Positions 17,591 through 26,022 of a stretch of 64,000 nt of DNA are shown here, one piece after another. The stretch spans positions 21,784 to 85,783 of the forward strand of contig JAIRVP010000053.1 of the NCBI GenBank assembly GCA_031253835.1. The letters run 5' to 3'. The translations under genes were made by a program, and so were the position numbers. Within the stretch, counting starts at the first letter, position 1; the number at the start of each line of letters is the position of its first letter. The notes under the pieces are model-generated. The model ran no database searches and had not been told where the DNA came from. It saw nothing but the letters and a program-made list of their open reading frames with translations. Source of the stretch: Burkholderia sp. (lineage in GTDB: Bacteria; Pseudomonadota; Gammaproteobacteria; Burkholderiales; Burkholderiaceae).

Positions 17591-18220
17591 TCAGTGCGCG
17601 ACCTTGCGATACAACGCGACGTACCCCGCGAGCATCAGCAGCAGCGACCCGCTGACCCGGTTCAGCCACTTCTCCCCGGCCGCTTTCCACACGCGGACCG
17701 AATGCACGCCGAGCAGCGCGTAACCCGTCATCCCGATCACGTCGATCGCGACGATCGTCGCCGCGAGGATCGCGTACTGCGGCGCGATCGCGTGCGACCG
17801 GTCGACGAACTGCGGCAGCAGCGCGGACATGAACAGGTAGTACTTCGGGTTGCTCATCGCGACGAAAAAGCTCTTCAGGAAAGCGGTCCGGCGATCGGGC
17901 GTTGCGGGTACGCACGCGTGCGCATCGGTCGAACTGCCGCTCGACATCAGCATCCGGATGCCGACGTACGCAAGCCACGCCGCGCCGAGCAGCTTCAGCG
18001 TCACGAACGCCGTTTCGGACGCCTCGAGCAGCACGCCGAGGCCGAACCCGACCAGCGCGACGAGCACGACGTCGGCCGTGACGGCGCCGAGCATCCCGAC
18101 CATCGCGTGACGCAATCCGTACCGCGAACCGTTGCTCATCGCGAGCAGCACCGTCGGGCCGGGCGTCGCGACGCCGACGGACAGGATCAGGGCAAATGCG
18201 AACAAGGCGGAGAGCGACAT
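17591..18220 (-). CDS. LysE family amino acid exporter
   Basis: A 209-residue inner-membrane protein of the LysE/RhtB translocator family with five to six hydrophobic segments. The family N-terminal motif VATPGPTVLLAMSNGSRYGLR is visible around residues 17-37, followed by the long second helix (MLGAVTADVVLVALVGFGLG). The segment FFVAMSNPKYYLFMSALLPQFV in the middle is also diagnostic. Such proteins export amino acids or homoserine lactone-like compounds; the substrate is unknown. It is transcribed away from the siderophore receptor across a 355-base spacer that carries a Fur box. Confidence 0.9.
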   Translation of the reverse strand: MSLSALFAFALILSVGVATPGPTVLLAMSNGSRYGLRHAMVGMLGAVTADVVLVALVGFGLGVLLEASETAFVTLKLLGAAWLAYVGIRMLMSSGSSTDAHACVPATPDRRTAFLKSFFVAMSNPKYYLFMSALLPQFVDRSHAIAPQYAILAATIVAIDVIGMTGYALLGVHSVRVWKAAGEKWLNRVSGSLLLMLAGYVALYRKVAH

Positions 18221-18435
18221 GGCGTGGCGTTCCTTCTGAAGAGAGCGATCCGGGCGGATGGCATCGTCGTTCATCGGCTGGCTATGCAGACAGAAATCGG
18301 CACGCGCGATTTGTTCCGACGAATGCGGCCGATCAATGATCGCATGTTCATCGCGATCCGCGCTCGACGGCCGTGCTGCGCCGTCGCTCCTGCCCGGCGC
18401 CCCCCCGTCATCCCGAATGGTGAGCCGATCATTAT

Positions 18436-18460
18436 GTAAACGACAATCATTCTCGTTTAC
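18436..18460. promoter_or_regulatory. Fur box upstream of the siderophore receptor
   Basis: A perfect 8-bp inverted repeat, gtaaacga (18436-18443) and tcgtttac (18453-18460), surrounds caatcattc. Read on the minus strand the core GAGAATGATTGTC matches the Fur consensus GATAATGATTATC at 11 of 13 positions. It lies 115 bases before the receptor ATG. The rest of the 355-base LysE-receptor spacer holds nothing else that I recognise. Confidence 0.8.
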
Positions 18461-18575
18461 GTTAGACTCCGCCGCTCGATAAAAAACACGTCCGCGACAG
18501 TACGGACGCGTCACGCCGCCCGGATTCCGATTTGCCGCCCTGGGATGGATCACCGACCACACCGATTTGCGTCCC

Positions 18576-20756
18576 ATGTCGACACTTTCGTTACCCGTCC
18601 GGCGTCTCACGCCGATTGCCTTCGGCATTGCGCTCGCCTGCACCCTTCCCGCCGCCGCGCGGGCCCAGCAGGCCGCCTCCGCCGTCAACCCGGCGTCCGA
18701 CGCGACCGTGCTGCCGTCGATCAACGTGACCGGCGCCGTCGAGCCGCTGCCCGGCGACCTCGCGCCGACCTACGCGGGCGGCCAGGTCGCGCGCGGTGCG
18801 GATTTTGGCGTGCTCGGCCGGCAAAAGGCCAGCGACGTGCCGTTCAGCATGACCACCTACACGTCGAAACTGATCGAAGACCAGCAGGCACGCACGCTCG
18901 CCGACGTGCTCGACAACGACCCGGCCGTGCGCAGTGCGTCCGGTTACGGCAACTTCTCGCAGGTGTTCGTCATCCGCGGCTTCGAGCTCGCCGGCGACGA
19001 CGTGTCGCTGAACGGCCTGTACGGCGTCACGCCGCGACAGCTCGTCGAAACGGAAGCGGTCGAGCGCGTCGACGTGTTCAAGGGCGCGAATGCATTCCTG
19101 AGCGGGGCGTCGCCGAACGGTTCAGCGATCGGCGGCGGTGTGAACCTGCAGTTGAAGCGCGCGGACGACAAGCCGCTCACGCGCGTCACCGTCGACGGCG
19201 CCACGTCCGGTTCGCTCGGCACGCACGTGGACATCGGCCGCCGCTTCGGCAGCGAAGGCCAGTTCGGCGTACGCGTGAACCAGTCGATCGGCGGCGGCGA
19301 CACGGCCGTCGACGGCGAGCGCCACCGCAACAACGTGACGGCCGTCTCGGTCGACTGGCGCGGCGACAAACTGCGTCTGTACGGCGACTTCCTGTATCAG
19401 CGGGCGCGGATCGACAACGGCCGCCCCGTCGTGCTGATCGGCGGCAACTCGTTGCCGGCCGTGCCGTCCGCGACGCACAACTATGCGCAGCCGTGGAGCT
19501 TCAGCGAGCTCGAGGACACGGTCGGGATCGTACGCGCCGAATACGATTTCCTGCCCGCGTGGACGGCCTATGTATCGGCCGGCGCACGCCATACGAACGA
19601 GCACGGCGACTACTACACGCCGACCTACTCGTCGTCCGGCACGACCGGCTCGCGCCTGAGCGTGCCGCACAAGGAAGACGCGCAGTCGGCCGAAGCCGGC
19701 GTGCGCGGCCGCTTCACGACCGGCCCCGTGTCGCACTTCGTGACGGCCGGTGCGTCGTTCATCCGCATCGACAGCCAGTCCGCGTACACGATGTCGAATG
19801 CGTTCCCGACGACGCTCTACGATCCGCCGCCGGTCGCCTTCCCGGCGACCGCCTACACGGGCGGCGACATGAACGATCCGGGCACGGTGACGAAGACCTG
19901 GCTGCGCAGCTTTGCGGTATCCGATACGCTCGGCTTCCTCGACGACCGCGTGCTGTTCACGATCGGCGCGCGCCGCCAGTCGATCTCGGTCGACAACTTC
20001 GACTACACGGGCGCGGTCACCACCACGTACAGCGACGCGATCACGACGCCGGTGTTCGGTCTCGTCGTGAAGCCGTGGCGCAACGTGTCGATCTTCGCGA
20101 ACCGCAGCGAGGCGCTCGCGCAAGGCGAAGTCGCACCGAGCACCGCGCGCAACGCGGGCCAGTCGCTGTCGCCGTTCCGATCGAAGCAGGTCGAAGCCGG
20201 GATCCGCTACGACACCGACAAGTACGGTGCGTCGCTTGCGCTGTTCCAGATCGAGAAGCCGATGGCGTACACCGACCCGACGTCGCAGCTGTTTGGCGCC
20301 AACGGTACGCAACGGCACCGCGGCATCGAGACGGCCGTGTACGGCGAACCGTGGAAAGGCGTGCGGCTGATTGCCGGCGCGACGTACCTCAAGGCGACGC
20401 TGCAGAACACGGCGGGCGGCGCGAACGACGGCAACCGGCCGATCGGCGTGCCATCGCTCCTGTTCAATGCGGGCGCCGAATACGACGTGCCGATCGTGAA
20501 CGGGCTCACGTTGACCGCACGCTGGATCCACACGGGGCCGCAGTACCTGGACGTCGCGAACACGATGTCGATCCACGCGTGGGACCGCTTCGATCTCGGG
20601 GCGCGCTACGCGACGGACGTGTTCGGCAAGAAGACGACGTTCCGCGCGACCGTGCGCAACGTCGCGAACAAGTCGTACTGGTCGTCGACGATCGGCGGGT
20701 ATCTGACGCAGGGCGATCCGCGGTCGGTGTGGCTGTCGATGACGACGGATTTTTGA
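18576..20756 (+). CDS. TonB-dependent siderophore receptor
   Basis: A 726-residue outer-membrane beta-barrel receptor. A signal peptide of about 32 residues ends near AAARAQQA. The plug domain follows (about residues 75-190, with VADVLDNDPAV-like and FVIRGFEL segments and the VERVDVFKGANAFLSG motif), then the barrel, ending in the aromatic C-terminus SMTTDF. Ligand class is a ferric siderophore, by family; the identity is not readable. The TonB, ExbB and ExbD proteins encoded at 51-53 kb could energise it. A strong Fur box precedes it, so it is probably induced by iron limitation. No TonB-box regulator or sigma factor gene adjoins it. Confidence 0.93.
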   Translation: MSTLSLPVRRLTPIAFGIALACTLPAAARAQQAASAVNPASDATVLPSINVTGAVEPLPGDLAPTYAGGQVARGADFGVLGRQKASDVPFSMTTYTSKLIEDQQARTLADVLDNDPAVRSASGYGNFSQVFVIRGFELAGDDVSLNGLYGVTPRQLVETEAVERVDVFKGANAFLSGASPNGSAIGGGVNLQLKRADDKPLTRVTVDGATSGSLGTHVDIGRRFGSEGQFGVRVNQSIGGGDTAVDGERHRNNVTAVSVDWRGDKLRLYGDFLYQRARIDNGRPVVLIGGNSLPAVPSATHNYAQPWSFSELEDTVGIVRAEYDFLPAWTAYVSAGARHTNEHGDYYTPTYSSSGTTGSRLSVPHKEDAQSAEAGVRGRFTTGPVSHFVTAGASFIRIDSQSAYTMSNAFPTTLYDPPPVAFPATAYTGGDMNDPGTVTKTWLRSFAVSDTLGFLDDRVLFTIGARRQSISVDNFDYTGAVTTTYSDAITTPVFGLVVKPWRNVSIFANRSEALAQGEVAPSTARNAGQSLSPFRSKQVEAGIRYDTDKYGASLALFQIEKPMAYTDPTSQLFGANGTQRHRGIETAVYGEPWKGVRLIAGATYLKATLQNTAGGANDGNRPIGVPSLLFNAGAEYDVPIVNGLTLTARWIHTGPQYLDVANTMSIHAWDRFDLGARYATDVFGKKTTFRATVRNVANKSYWSSTIGGYLTQGDPRSVWLSMTTDF

Positions 20757-20885
20757 CGGAGGCCGGCGGGCGGGCGGAGCTTCTGTTCTGCCCGCGCCAA
20801 ATGCACCGGTTCACTCGAACGACTGCAGGCATGGCGTCACGAAAGTGCTGCCGTGCCTCTCAAGCGCCATGTCGCCGTGGTCTCG

Positions 20886-21266
20886 TCAGTAGCGAAAGAT
20901 CCGTAGTCCGTAACTGGGGCCGTCGCCGTCGCGCCTCACGGCAAAACACGTCATCCCGTTCGCCGACGGCTCCGCCACAACCTCGACCTCGTCGTTCTCG
21001 CGAAACGGGCAGCGCCACAGCCACCCTTCGACACGTGCATCACCCACGTCGAACGAGACCCTGTCGACCTCCTCGCGCGTGCTTCCCGCCGAAATGGCAA
21101 CGCCTGTCGCCAGGCCCCTCATCCCCGACAAACCCAACGCAACCGCCCCCGCGCCCGTCGCCGCCCTGTCAGCCTCCGTGCGCATGAAATCGCGTGTCGT
21201 CCGCGTGCGCCGGAAGTTCCGTACTCGGCCGCGAAGCAGCACCGATCGCGTCCCGCATTCGTTCAT
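20886..21266 (-). CDS. Internally deleted paralogue of the T6SS immunity-like protein
   Basis: A 126-residue protein that matches the neighbouring 239-residue protein at both ends but lacks its residues 113-225. The N-terminal 112 residues (LLRGRVRNFRRTRTTRDF, a glycine-rich hydrophobic stretch, and EGWLWRCPFRENDEVEVV) pass straight to DGDGPSYGLRIFRY. The deletion of about 339 bases keeps the frame, and both predicted transmembrane helices are lost. Short similarity around the RR-DGDG junction could have served recombination. The two copies have diverged clearly in sequence, so the event is not recent. It may be a soluble decoy or cross-immunity protein, or a decaying remnant. Confidence 0.7.
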   Translation of the reverse strand: MNECGTRSVLLRGRVRNFRRTRTTRDFMRTEADRAATGAGAVALGLSGMRGLATGVAISAGSTREEVDRVSFDVGDARVEGWLWRCPFRENDEVEVVAEPSANGMTCFAVRRDGDGPSYGLRIFRY

Positions 21267-21320
21267 GAGCCGATGTCAGACGCCCCGAAACGTTGTGTTC
21301 CCGGTGTCAAGGCTTTCACC

Positions 21321-22040
21321 TCAGCGCCGAAATATCCACAGGCCATATTCCGCTCCATCACCGTCGCGCTTCTTCCCCTTGGATGTCCGCTTCAGATCGA
21401 TATCCTCCGGAGCCGGCCAGCCGAAGGCACCGAATATGCGCTCGGAAATAGCAATGAACGACCGGTCCTTCCGATAGGCAGACAACGCGAAAAACAGCAA
21501 AATCGCTGCCGGAACAGCAGCGGCGAAGCCAACGAATATAAACTTCTGCGCGAGGGTCAGGCCGGTTGCCTTCAAGAAAAACAGATAGGCCCAGACAGCC
21601 GTCCAGATTGCCACCAATGATGTGCAGATCTTCGTTGATTTCCGAACATACGCACGCGCTCCGATCGTGCAGTGCGGGTAGACCGCGATCAGACCGTCAT
21701 CGACACGCCTCACCGCGAAACATGTCGCCCCGTTAGCCGACGGCTCCACCACAACCTCGACCTCGTCGTTCTCGCGAAACGGGCAGCGCCACAGCCATCC
21801 CTCGACGTGCGTGTCGCCCACATCGAACGATACCTTGTCGACCTCCTCCCGACTGTTCCCCGCCGAGATCGCAATGCCCATCGCCAGGCCTGTCATGCCC
21901 GATAACCCGAGCGCAACCGCACCCGCACCTGTCGCGACATTGTCGGCTTCCGTGCGCATGAAGTCGCGCGTCGTCCTCGTTCGCCGCAAGTTTTGCACTC
22001 GACCTCGCAATAGCCTCTCCGACGTCATCTGTTTCTGCAT
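21321..22040 (-). CDS. Membrane protein, probable immunity protein for the VasX-like toxin
   Basis: A 239-residue protein with a glycine-rich hydrophobic stretch (about 37-60), a soluble domain containing EGWLWRCPFRENDEVEVVVE (80-99) and two clear transmembrane helices (about 140-157 and 166-188). Similar proteins in Burkholderia are often labelled putative T6SS effectors, but position and topology point to immunity: it directly follows a pore-forming toxin gene, as the membrane immunity protein TsiV2 follows VasX in Vibrio cholerae. An inner-membrane location fits protection from a pore. The start could also be the second Met (22028). This role is inference. Confidence 0.75.
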   Translation of the reverse strand: MQKQMTSERLLRGRVQNLRRTRTTRDFMRTEADNVATGAGAVALGLSGMTGLAMGIAISAGNSREEVDKVSFDVGDTHVEGWLWRCPFRENDEVEVVVEPSANGATCFAVRRVDDGLIAVYPHCTIGARAYVRKSTKICTSLVAIWTAVWAYLFFLKATGLTLAQKFIFVGFAAAVPAAILLFFALSAYRKDRSFIAISERIFGAFGWPAPEDIDLKRTSKGKKRDGDGAEYGLWIFRR

Positions 22041-22148
22041 ATCTGAATTTCCGTGATTCGTAGGTTCCTGCAGCGTCGCGCACTACATTGCGCACGGGAC
22101 ATCGGGATCGTCATGCGAACACGTCCCGTTCGCCTCCGACCGACACGC

Positions 22149-25001
22149 TCACTTGACTTCGGCCAGTGCCTTCCCAAAATCTTCCACCTGCTTCTTGACG
22201 TCTCGGTCCACGTATTTGTCCACGTCGTGCTCGAACAATCGCAATTCCGTCTCTCGCCCCGTACCGAAAGCGCTTCGCGTGCACCATGCCTCGAGTGCAT
22301 TCGGCGTAAAGTACCAAATCATTCCTTGCACGACGAGCAGCGCGACCGTCGCCTCCCAGCCCAACAACATGCCCACGCCACGCAGCGCTGCAAATGCTGC
22401 GGCGCGCGTCGCCATGCCATCGACAAAGCCGACAACGACCCGCGTTCCGTAGCGACTGGCCACCCGTCTCAGCAGGAGTCCGGACTTTCCGACTGCACTG
22501 ATAAAGGTTGCTACGCCGGCCACTGCGCCGGTCACCGCCTTGGCCGAGATCATGATCGCAACAGTGTACTGTTGCTTCGACCATGTGTTGATCGCCGTGA
22601 CGCCATCCATCCACGCGCCAATAGATGCACCGGCCGCTCCCAATCCTCCGCCAGCCAGCTTCCATGCCTGCGATCTCGTCGATTTTTGCAGCGTCGCAAA
22701 GAACGGCGTCATACTGATATCGATGATCGCCGAGCACAGCGACAGCCCCGAGCTGATCAGGTTGAGCGTGGTGTTTTCGTCGTGCGGCATCACCATCAGC
22801 TTGTAGAAATTCACCGACTCGAGAAGACCGGTGACCACGGTCACGCGTGCCGAGCGTAGTTGCGCGTTGCCCTCCTCGGTCAGCTTGAGCTGGTTCCATG
22901 CCTCGGACAGCGCGCGGGACCGCGACGCCTTGCCCATGCCGCCCAACGCTTCTTCGCCCTGGATAAACCCGTGCGCGACGCGCATCGTGCTCAGGACCTC
23001 CTTGCGGCTCAATCCTTCCAGTTCGGCCTGCTTCCTGACGAGATTGAGCGTGTCGACATCGCTGATGCCGGCACGCTGCAGGAAAATGGTCTGGATGATC
23101 TTTTCCCCGACGAAGTCCGCTCCCTTGTTAACGCGAAACTTCTTGAATATCGAATCTCCCGCGGTCATCGCAATCTGATCGATCTCGAGTTTCCGGATCA
23201 TCCTGCCGACCGGCGTGATGTTCTTCGGGTCCTTTTCCACGGCGAGATCGGCCAGCTTCTTGTAATAGCCGACCACCGTGTTGATGCTCGCGGCGACCGA
23301 CGCGATCTTGTCCACATTGCCCTGCAGCGGTGTTTCCTTGTTGCTTTGCGCGCTCTGCAGCGCCTGCGTCAACTGCACGCGCCCATCCTTCTGGTTCATC
23401 GCAACCGCGCGCCAGACGATGCTTTCGATCTTCGTCGCATCGACCAGTGCGACGAGCGAATCGACGAGGTGTCGTCCCTTCGGCGACGAATTCAGACCGA
23501 AGATCGCCGTACCCACGGCGACCTCGTACGCGATGCCGTCCAGGAACTCCGAATCGTGACAGTCGTCGAGCGTCGCCAGCCACAGCTTCGCCTTCAGCCA
23601 GTGACCCACGTCGTCCGTTCGCGCCTCCTGCAGCGCCTGCACCTTGTCCTGAATTTCGGAGTACTTCTTGCGGAACGCCTCGATGTCCGCGCGTTTGAGC
23701 TTGTCCTCGTAACGCGGCCACGCGTCGTTATGCGCATCCTTCAGCCGCTTCTGCTTCGTCCGGTTGATTTCGGCGATCGTCGCATCGGTTTTCTGGCGCC
23801 ACGCCAGGCGCTCGGCGTCCGAGCGGAACGACTGAACCTGCGCCACATACGGGCCGCCCAGTCCGTTCTTCGACAGATAGTCGTAGTCGTCCGCGGTCTG
23901 CAGCGCACGTGTGCGCTCGCGGCCTTCGGGCAGCGTGGCCGCCCGTTTGCGCAGCGCCGCCGCACTGTCCTTCAGCCCGGCGGTCGTCGCCTGTCCGGTC
24001 TCGGACTGGAAACGCGACTCGCTGTCGACCGCACCTTTCTCGAGCGTCTCCTTGGCCGTATCGATATCGCGTAGCGCCGTAATCTGAAGCGCGCGCTCGA
24101 CGACATACCGGTCGAGCCACGACACGGCATCGTTGCGAAATCCGTTGAGTTCGTGCGCAATGCCAAGCGCATCCCACAGCGCGAGCATCATCGGCTGACA
24201 GGGTGTGCCGTCCGACACCGAGCTCGCCTGCGCAACCTCGACGAGCTGCGCCGATGCCGCCTTGTTCCAGATGCCCTGACGCACCGCCCAGGCATAACGG
24301 GTCGTACACAGGTTCAGCACGTTGTCGCGACAGGCACCGGTCGCCCCGCGGCTGATCTCCGGGCGGAAATCGTACGGCAGGCCACTGACCTCGAGCGGTG
24401 TTTCCCCGACGTTTCCCGCGTATTCGATCACGTGCTGCAGGTTCGCCGCGTTCAGCGGCGCGACATGCGGCCCGGGCTTCGGGCCGGCGACCCACGTCGC
24501 CGGGTCGATCGCCTGCATGCGATTCTGGCGCAAGGCTGCCGCCTCCCGACTGTCGGCACCGTAGCGCTTGATGGTGGCGTCGCTCCATGGCCGCTCGCTG
24601 AACGCGATCCACACCTTGCCGCAATCCTTCGGTTTCTCGATGACCACGTATTGCACGCGCAGCGCATTGTGCCCCGTGCGCGAACAGGCTTTCGGCGCCT
24701 CGGCGCTTCTCGCGGCGGCCGGATCGAGCATTTTCGTGAGCGTGCCATCGGCCGCGCAGGCGTAGACCTCCCAATAGAATTTTCCGCGCGGGCCGCGCTC
24801 GTAAAGAAAGTAGACGAATCCTTCTCGCAACTGGCGAAGCGCGTACTTGCTCTCGGTCAGCGGCACGTCCTTGATGCCGGCGCCGCTGAACGGCCCCAAC
24901 GCCGGCGCGGCAAATGCCTTCGGTACGACAGCGTATCGAGGCATGTACACCGCCAGGCCCTGAAGCTTGCAGACAGCACAACGATCGTCGGTTCCCGCCA
25001 T
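22149..25001 (-). CDS. T6SS effector, VasX-like pore-forming toxin (BTH_I2691 type)
   Basis: A 950-residue T6SS cargo protein. The N-terminus MAGTDDRCAVCKLQGLAVYM with PRYAVVP after it is the pattern of the VasX N-terminal region (CxxC, then RYAVVP). A long helical middle follows (about 300-750). The C-terminal quarter (about 760-900) holds several hydrophobic, glycine-rich helices such as AKAVTGAVAGVATFISAVG and GWEATVALLVVQGMIWYF, expected to insert in the target inner membrane. AAGGAAAG precedes the chosen ATG. The order vgrG, DUF4123 adaptor, toxin, immunity is that of the V. cholerae vgrG-vasW-vasX-tsiV2 set. Confidence 0.85.
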   Translation of the reverse strand: MAGTDDRCAVCKLQGLAVYMPRYAVVPKAFAAPALGPFSGAGIKDVPLTESKYALRQLREGFVYFLYERGPRGKFYWEVYACAADGTLTKMLDPAAARSAEAPKACSRTGHNALRVQYVVIEKPKDCGKVWIAFSERPWSDATIKRYGADSREAAALRQNRMQAIDPATWVAGPKPGPHVAPLNAANLQHVIEYAGNVGETPLEVSGLPYDFRPEISRGATGACRDNVLNLCTTRYAWAVRQGIWNKAASAQLVEVAQASSVSDGTPCQPMMLALWDALGIAHELNGFRNDAVSWLDRYVVERALQITALRDIDTAKETLEKGAVDSESRFQSETGQATTAGLKDSAAALRKRAATLPEGRERTRALQTADDYDYLSKNGLGGPYVAQVQSFRSDAERLAWRQKTDATIAEINRTKQKRLKDAHNDAWPRYEDKLKRADIEAFRKKYSEIQDKVQALQEARTDDVGHWLKAKLWLATLDDCHDSEFLDGIAYEVAVGTAIFGLNSSPKGRHLVDSLVALVDATKIESIVWRAVAMNQKDGRVQLTQALQSAQSNKETPLQGNVDKIASVAASINTVVGYYKKLADLAVEKDPKNITPVGRMIRKLEIDQIAMTAGDSIFKKFRVNKGADFVGEKIIQTIFLQRAGISDVDTLNLVRKQAELEGLSRKEVLSTMRVAHGFIQGEEALGGMGKASRSRALSEAWNQLKLTEEGNAQLRSARVTVVTGLLESVNFYKLMVMPHDENTTLNLISSGLSLCSAIIDISMTPFFATLQKSTRSQAWKLAGGGLGAAGASIGAWMDGVTAINTWSKQQYTVAIMISAKAVTGAVAGVATFISAVGKSGLLLRRVASRYGTRVVVGFVDGMATRAAAFAALRGVGMLLGWEATVALLVVQGMIWYFTPNALEAWCTRSAFGTGRETELRLFEHDVDKYVDRDVKKQVEDFGKALAEVK

Positions 25002-25014
25002 GTTCTTTCCTTGC

Positions 25015-26022
25015 TTATTGATTTGTGCGCCCGTTCGGCCGCGCTTCACGAAGCTCCGCCCAGTCGGCTTCGGTCAGATCCGCGACGGCCAGGCTGTAAT
25101 ACGTGTCCGCCGGCCGGTTGTGCAGCACGCGCTGGACGATCGGGTGCAGATCGAAATCCGCGCCGGATTCCAGCGCATGCGCCGCAAATAGTTCGAGATC
25201 CTCCGGATCGCTCAATCCGTACGCACGTGCGCGCGCCAGCATCTCGGGAAGCTTCGCGAAATCGCCCGGCTGTACGGCGTGCCCGCCTGCGCGCATGCGT
25301 GCCCATGCCCGATTGATCGGGCGCACGTCGAACAACGCCGTCCATTGACGGTCGTCGAAATGCGGGAACGGTGCCCGCTCATCGTCGGCACGTCCTCCGT
25401 CCGGTACGCCGTAATCGATCCACTCGCCCCAGCGCCCCAGCGTGCGCCACAGCGCAACCGGCCCCAGCAGAAACCGTCGCTGCGCCTCGTCGCAGACTTG
25501 CCATATGCCTTCGAATGCAGCCGGATCGCCAAGCGCGAGCAATCGCTGTCCCTGACCGTCCGCGCGTTGCTGTACGAAGACGTCCGACAGATGCCGAACG
25601 ATCGAGTCCGTGCGCTCCGCGGTGAACAGGAAAGCACCGATGCGATGCCCGCGCCCTTCACCAAGCGCATTCGGCGACCAGTCGTCCACCGCCCGTTCGA
25701 GCGCATGCCGGCACATCCCGGCCGCCGTCGGGTGGTCGAGGTCGAGTTCGACGACAGACGGCCAGTAGTCGGGCGACAACCGCTCGGGACAGATCGGCAC
25801 CTCGAGGACCGACTCGCCGATCGTCTTCAGCGTATCGAGTTCGTCCTGCCGGAACGGATGCAATATCGCCGGCCCTGTCAGCAACAGGCAATGCGACAGG
25901 CCGAGCGCGGCGCACTGCTCCTGCAACTGCTCGACCGTCGCGGACGGTCGCGCGTGTTCCGACGTCGCGCTCCCCGGCCCGGTTGCATTGTGCTGCTTGT
26001 CGTATCCGCTATCGGTCCGCAT
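25015..26022 (-). CDS. DUF4123 domain protein, T6SS effector adaptor (VasW/Tap-like)
   Basis: A 335-residue cytoplasmic adaptor expected to load the VasX-like toxin onto the VgrG encoded upstream. The DUF4123 domain spans roughly residues 25-170 (LLLTGPAILHPFRQDELDTL, then LSPDYWPSVVELDLDHP). Its ATG overlaps the VgrG stop by one base (TAATG), so it is made in step with the spike protein, and only 13 bases separate its stop from the toxin ATG. DUF4123 proteins are established chaperones that bind a particular VgrG and effector. A longer upstream frame would overlap VgrG and is not used. Confidence 0.88.
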   Translation of the reverse strand: MRTDSGYDKQHNATGPGSATSEHARPSATVEQLQEQCAALGLSHCLLLTGPAILHPFRQDELDTLKTIGESVLEVPICPERLSPDYWPSVVELDLDHPTAAGMCRHALERAVDDWSPNALGEGRGHRIGAFLFTAERTDSIVRHLSDVFVQQRADGQGQRLLALGDPAAFEGIWQVCDEAQRRFLLGPVALWRTLGRWGEWIDYGVPDGGRADDERAPFPHFDDRQWTALFDVRPINRAWARMRAGGHAVQPGDFAKLPEMLARARAYGLSDPEDLELFAAHALESGADFDLHPIVQRVLHNRPADTYYSLAVADLTEADWAELREARPNGRTNQ

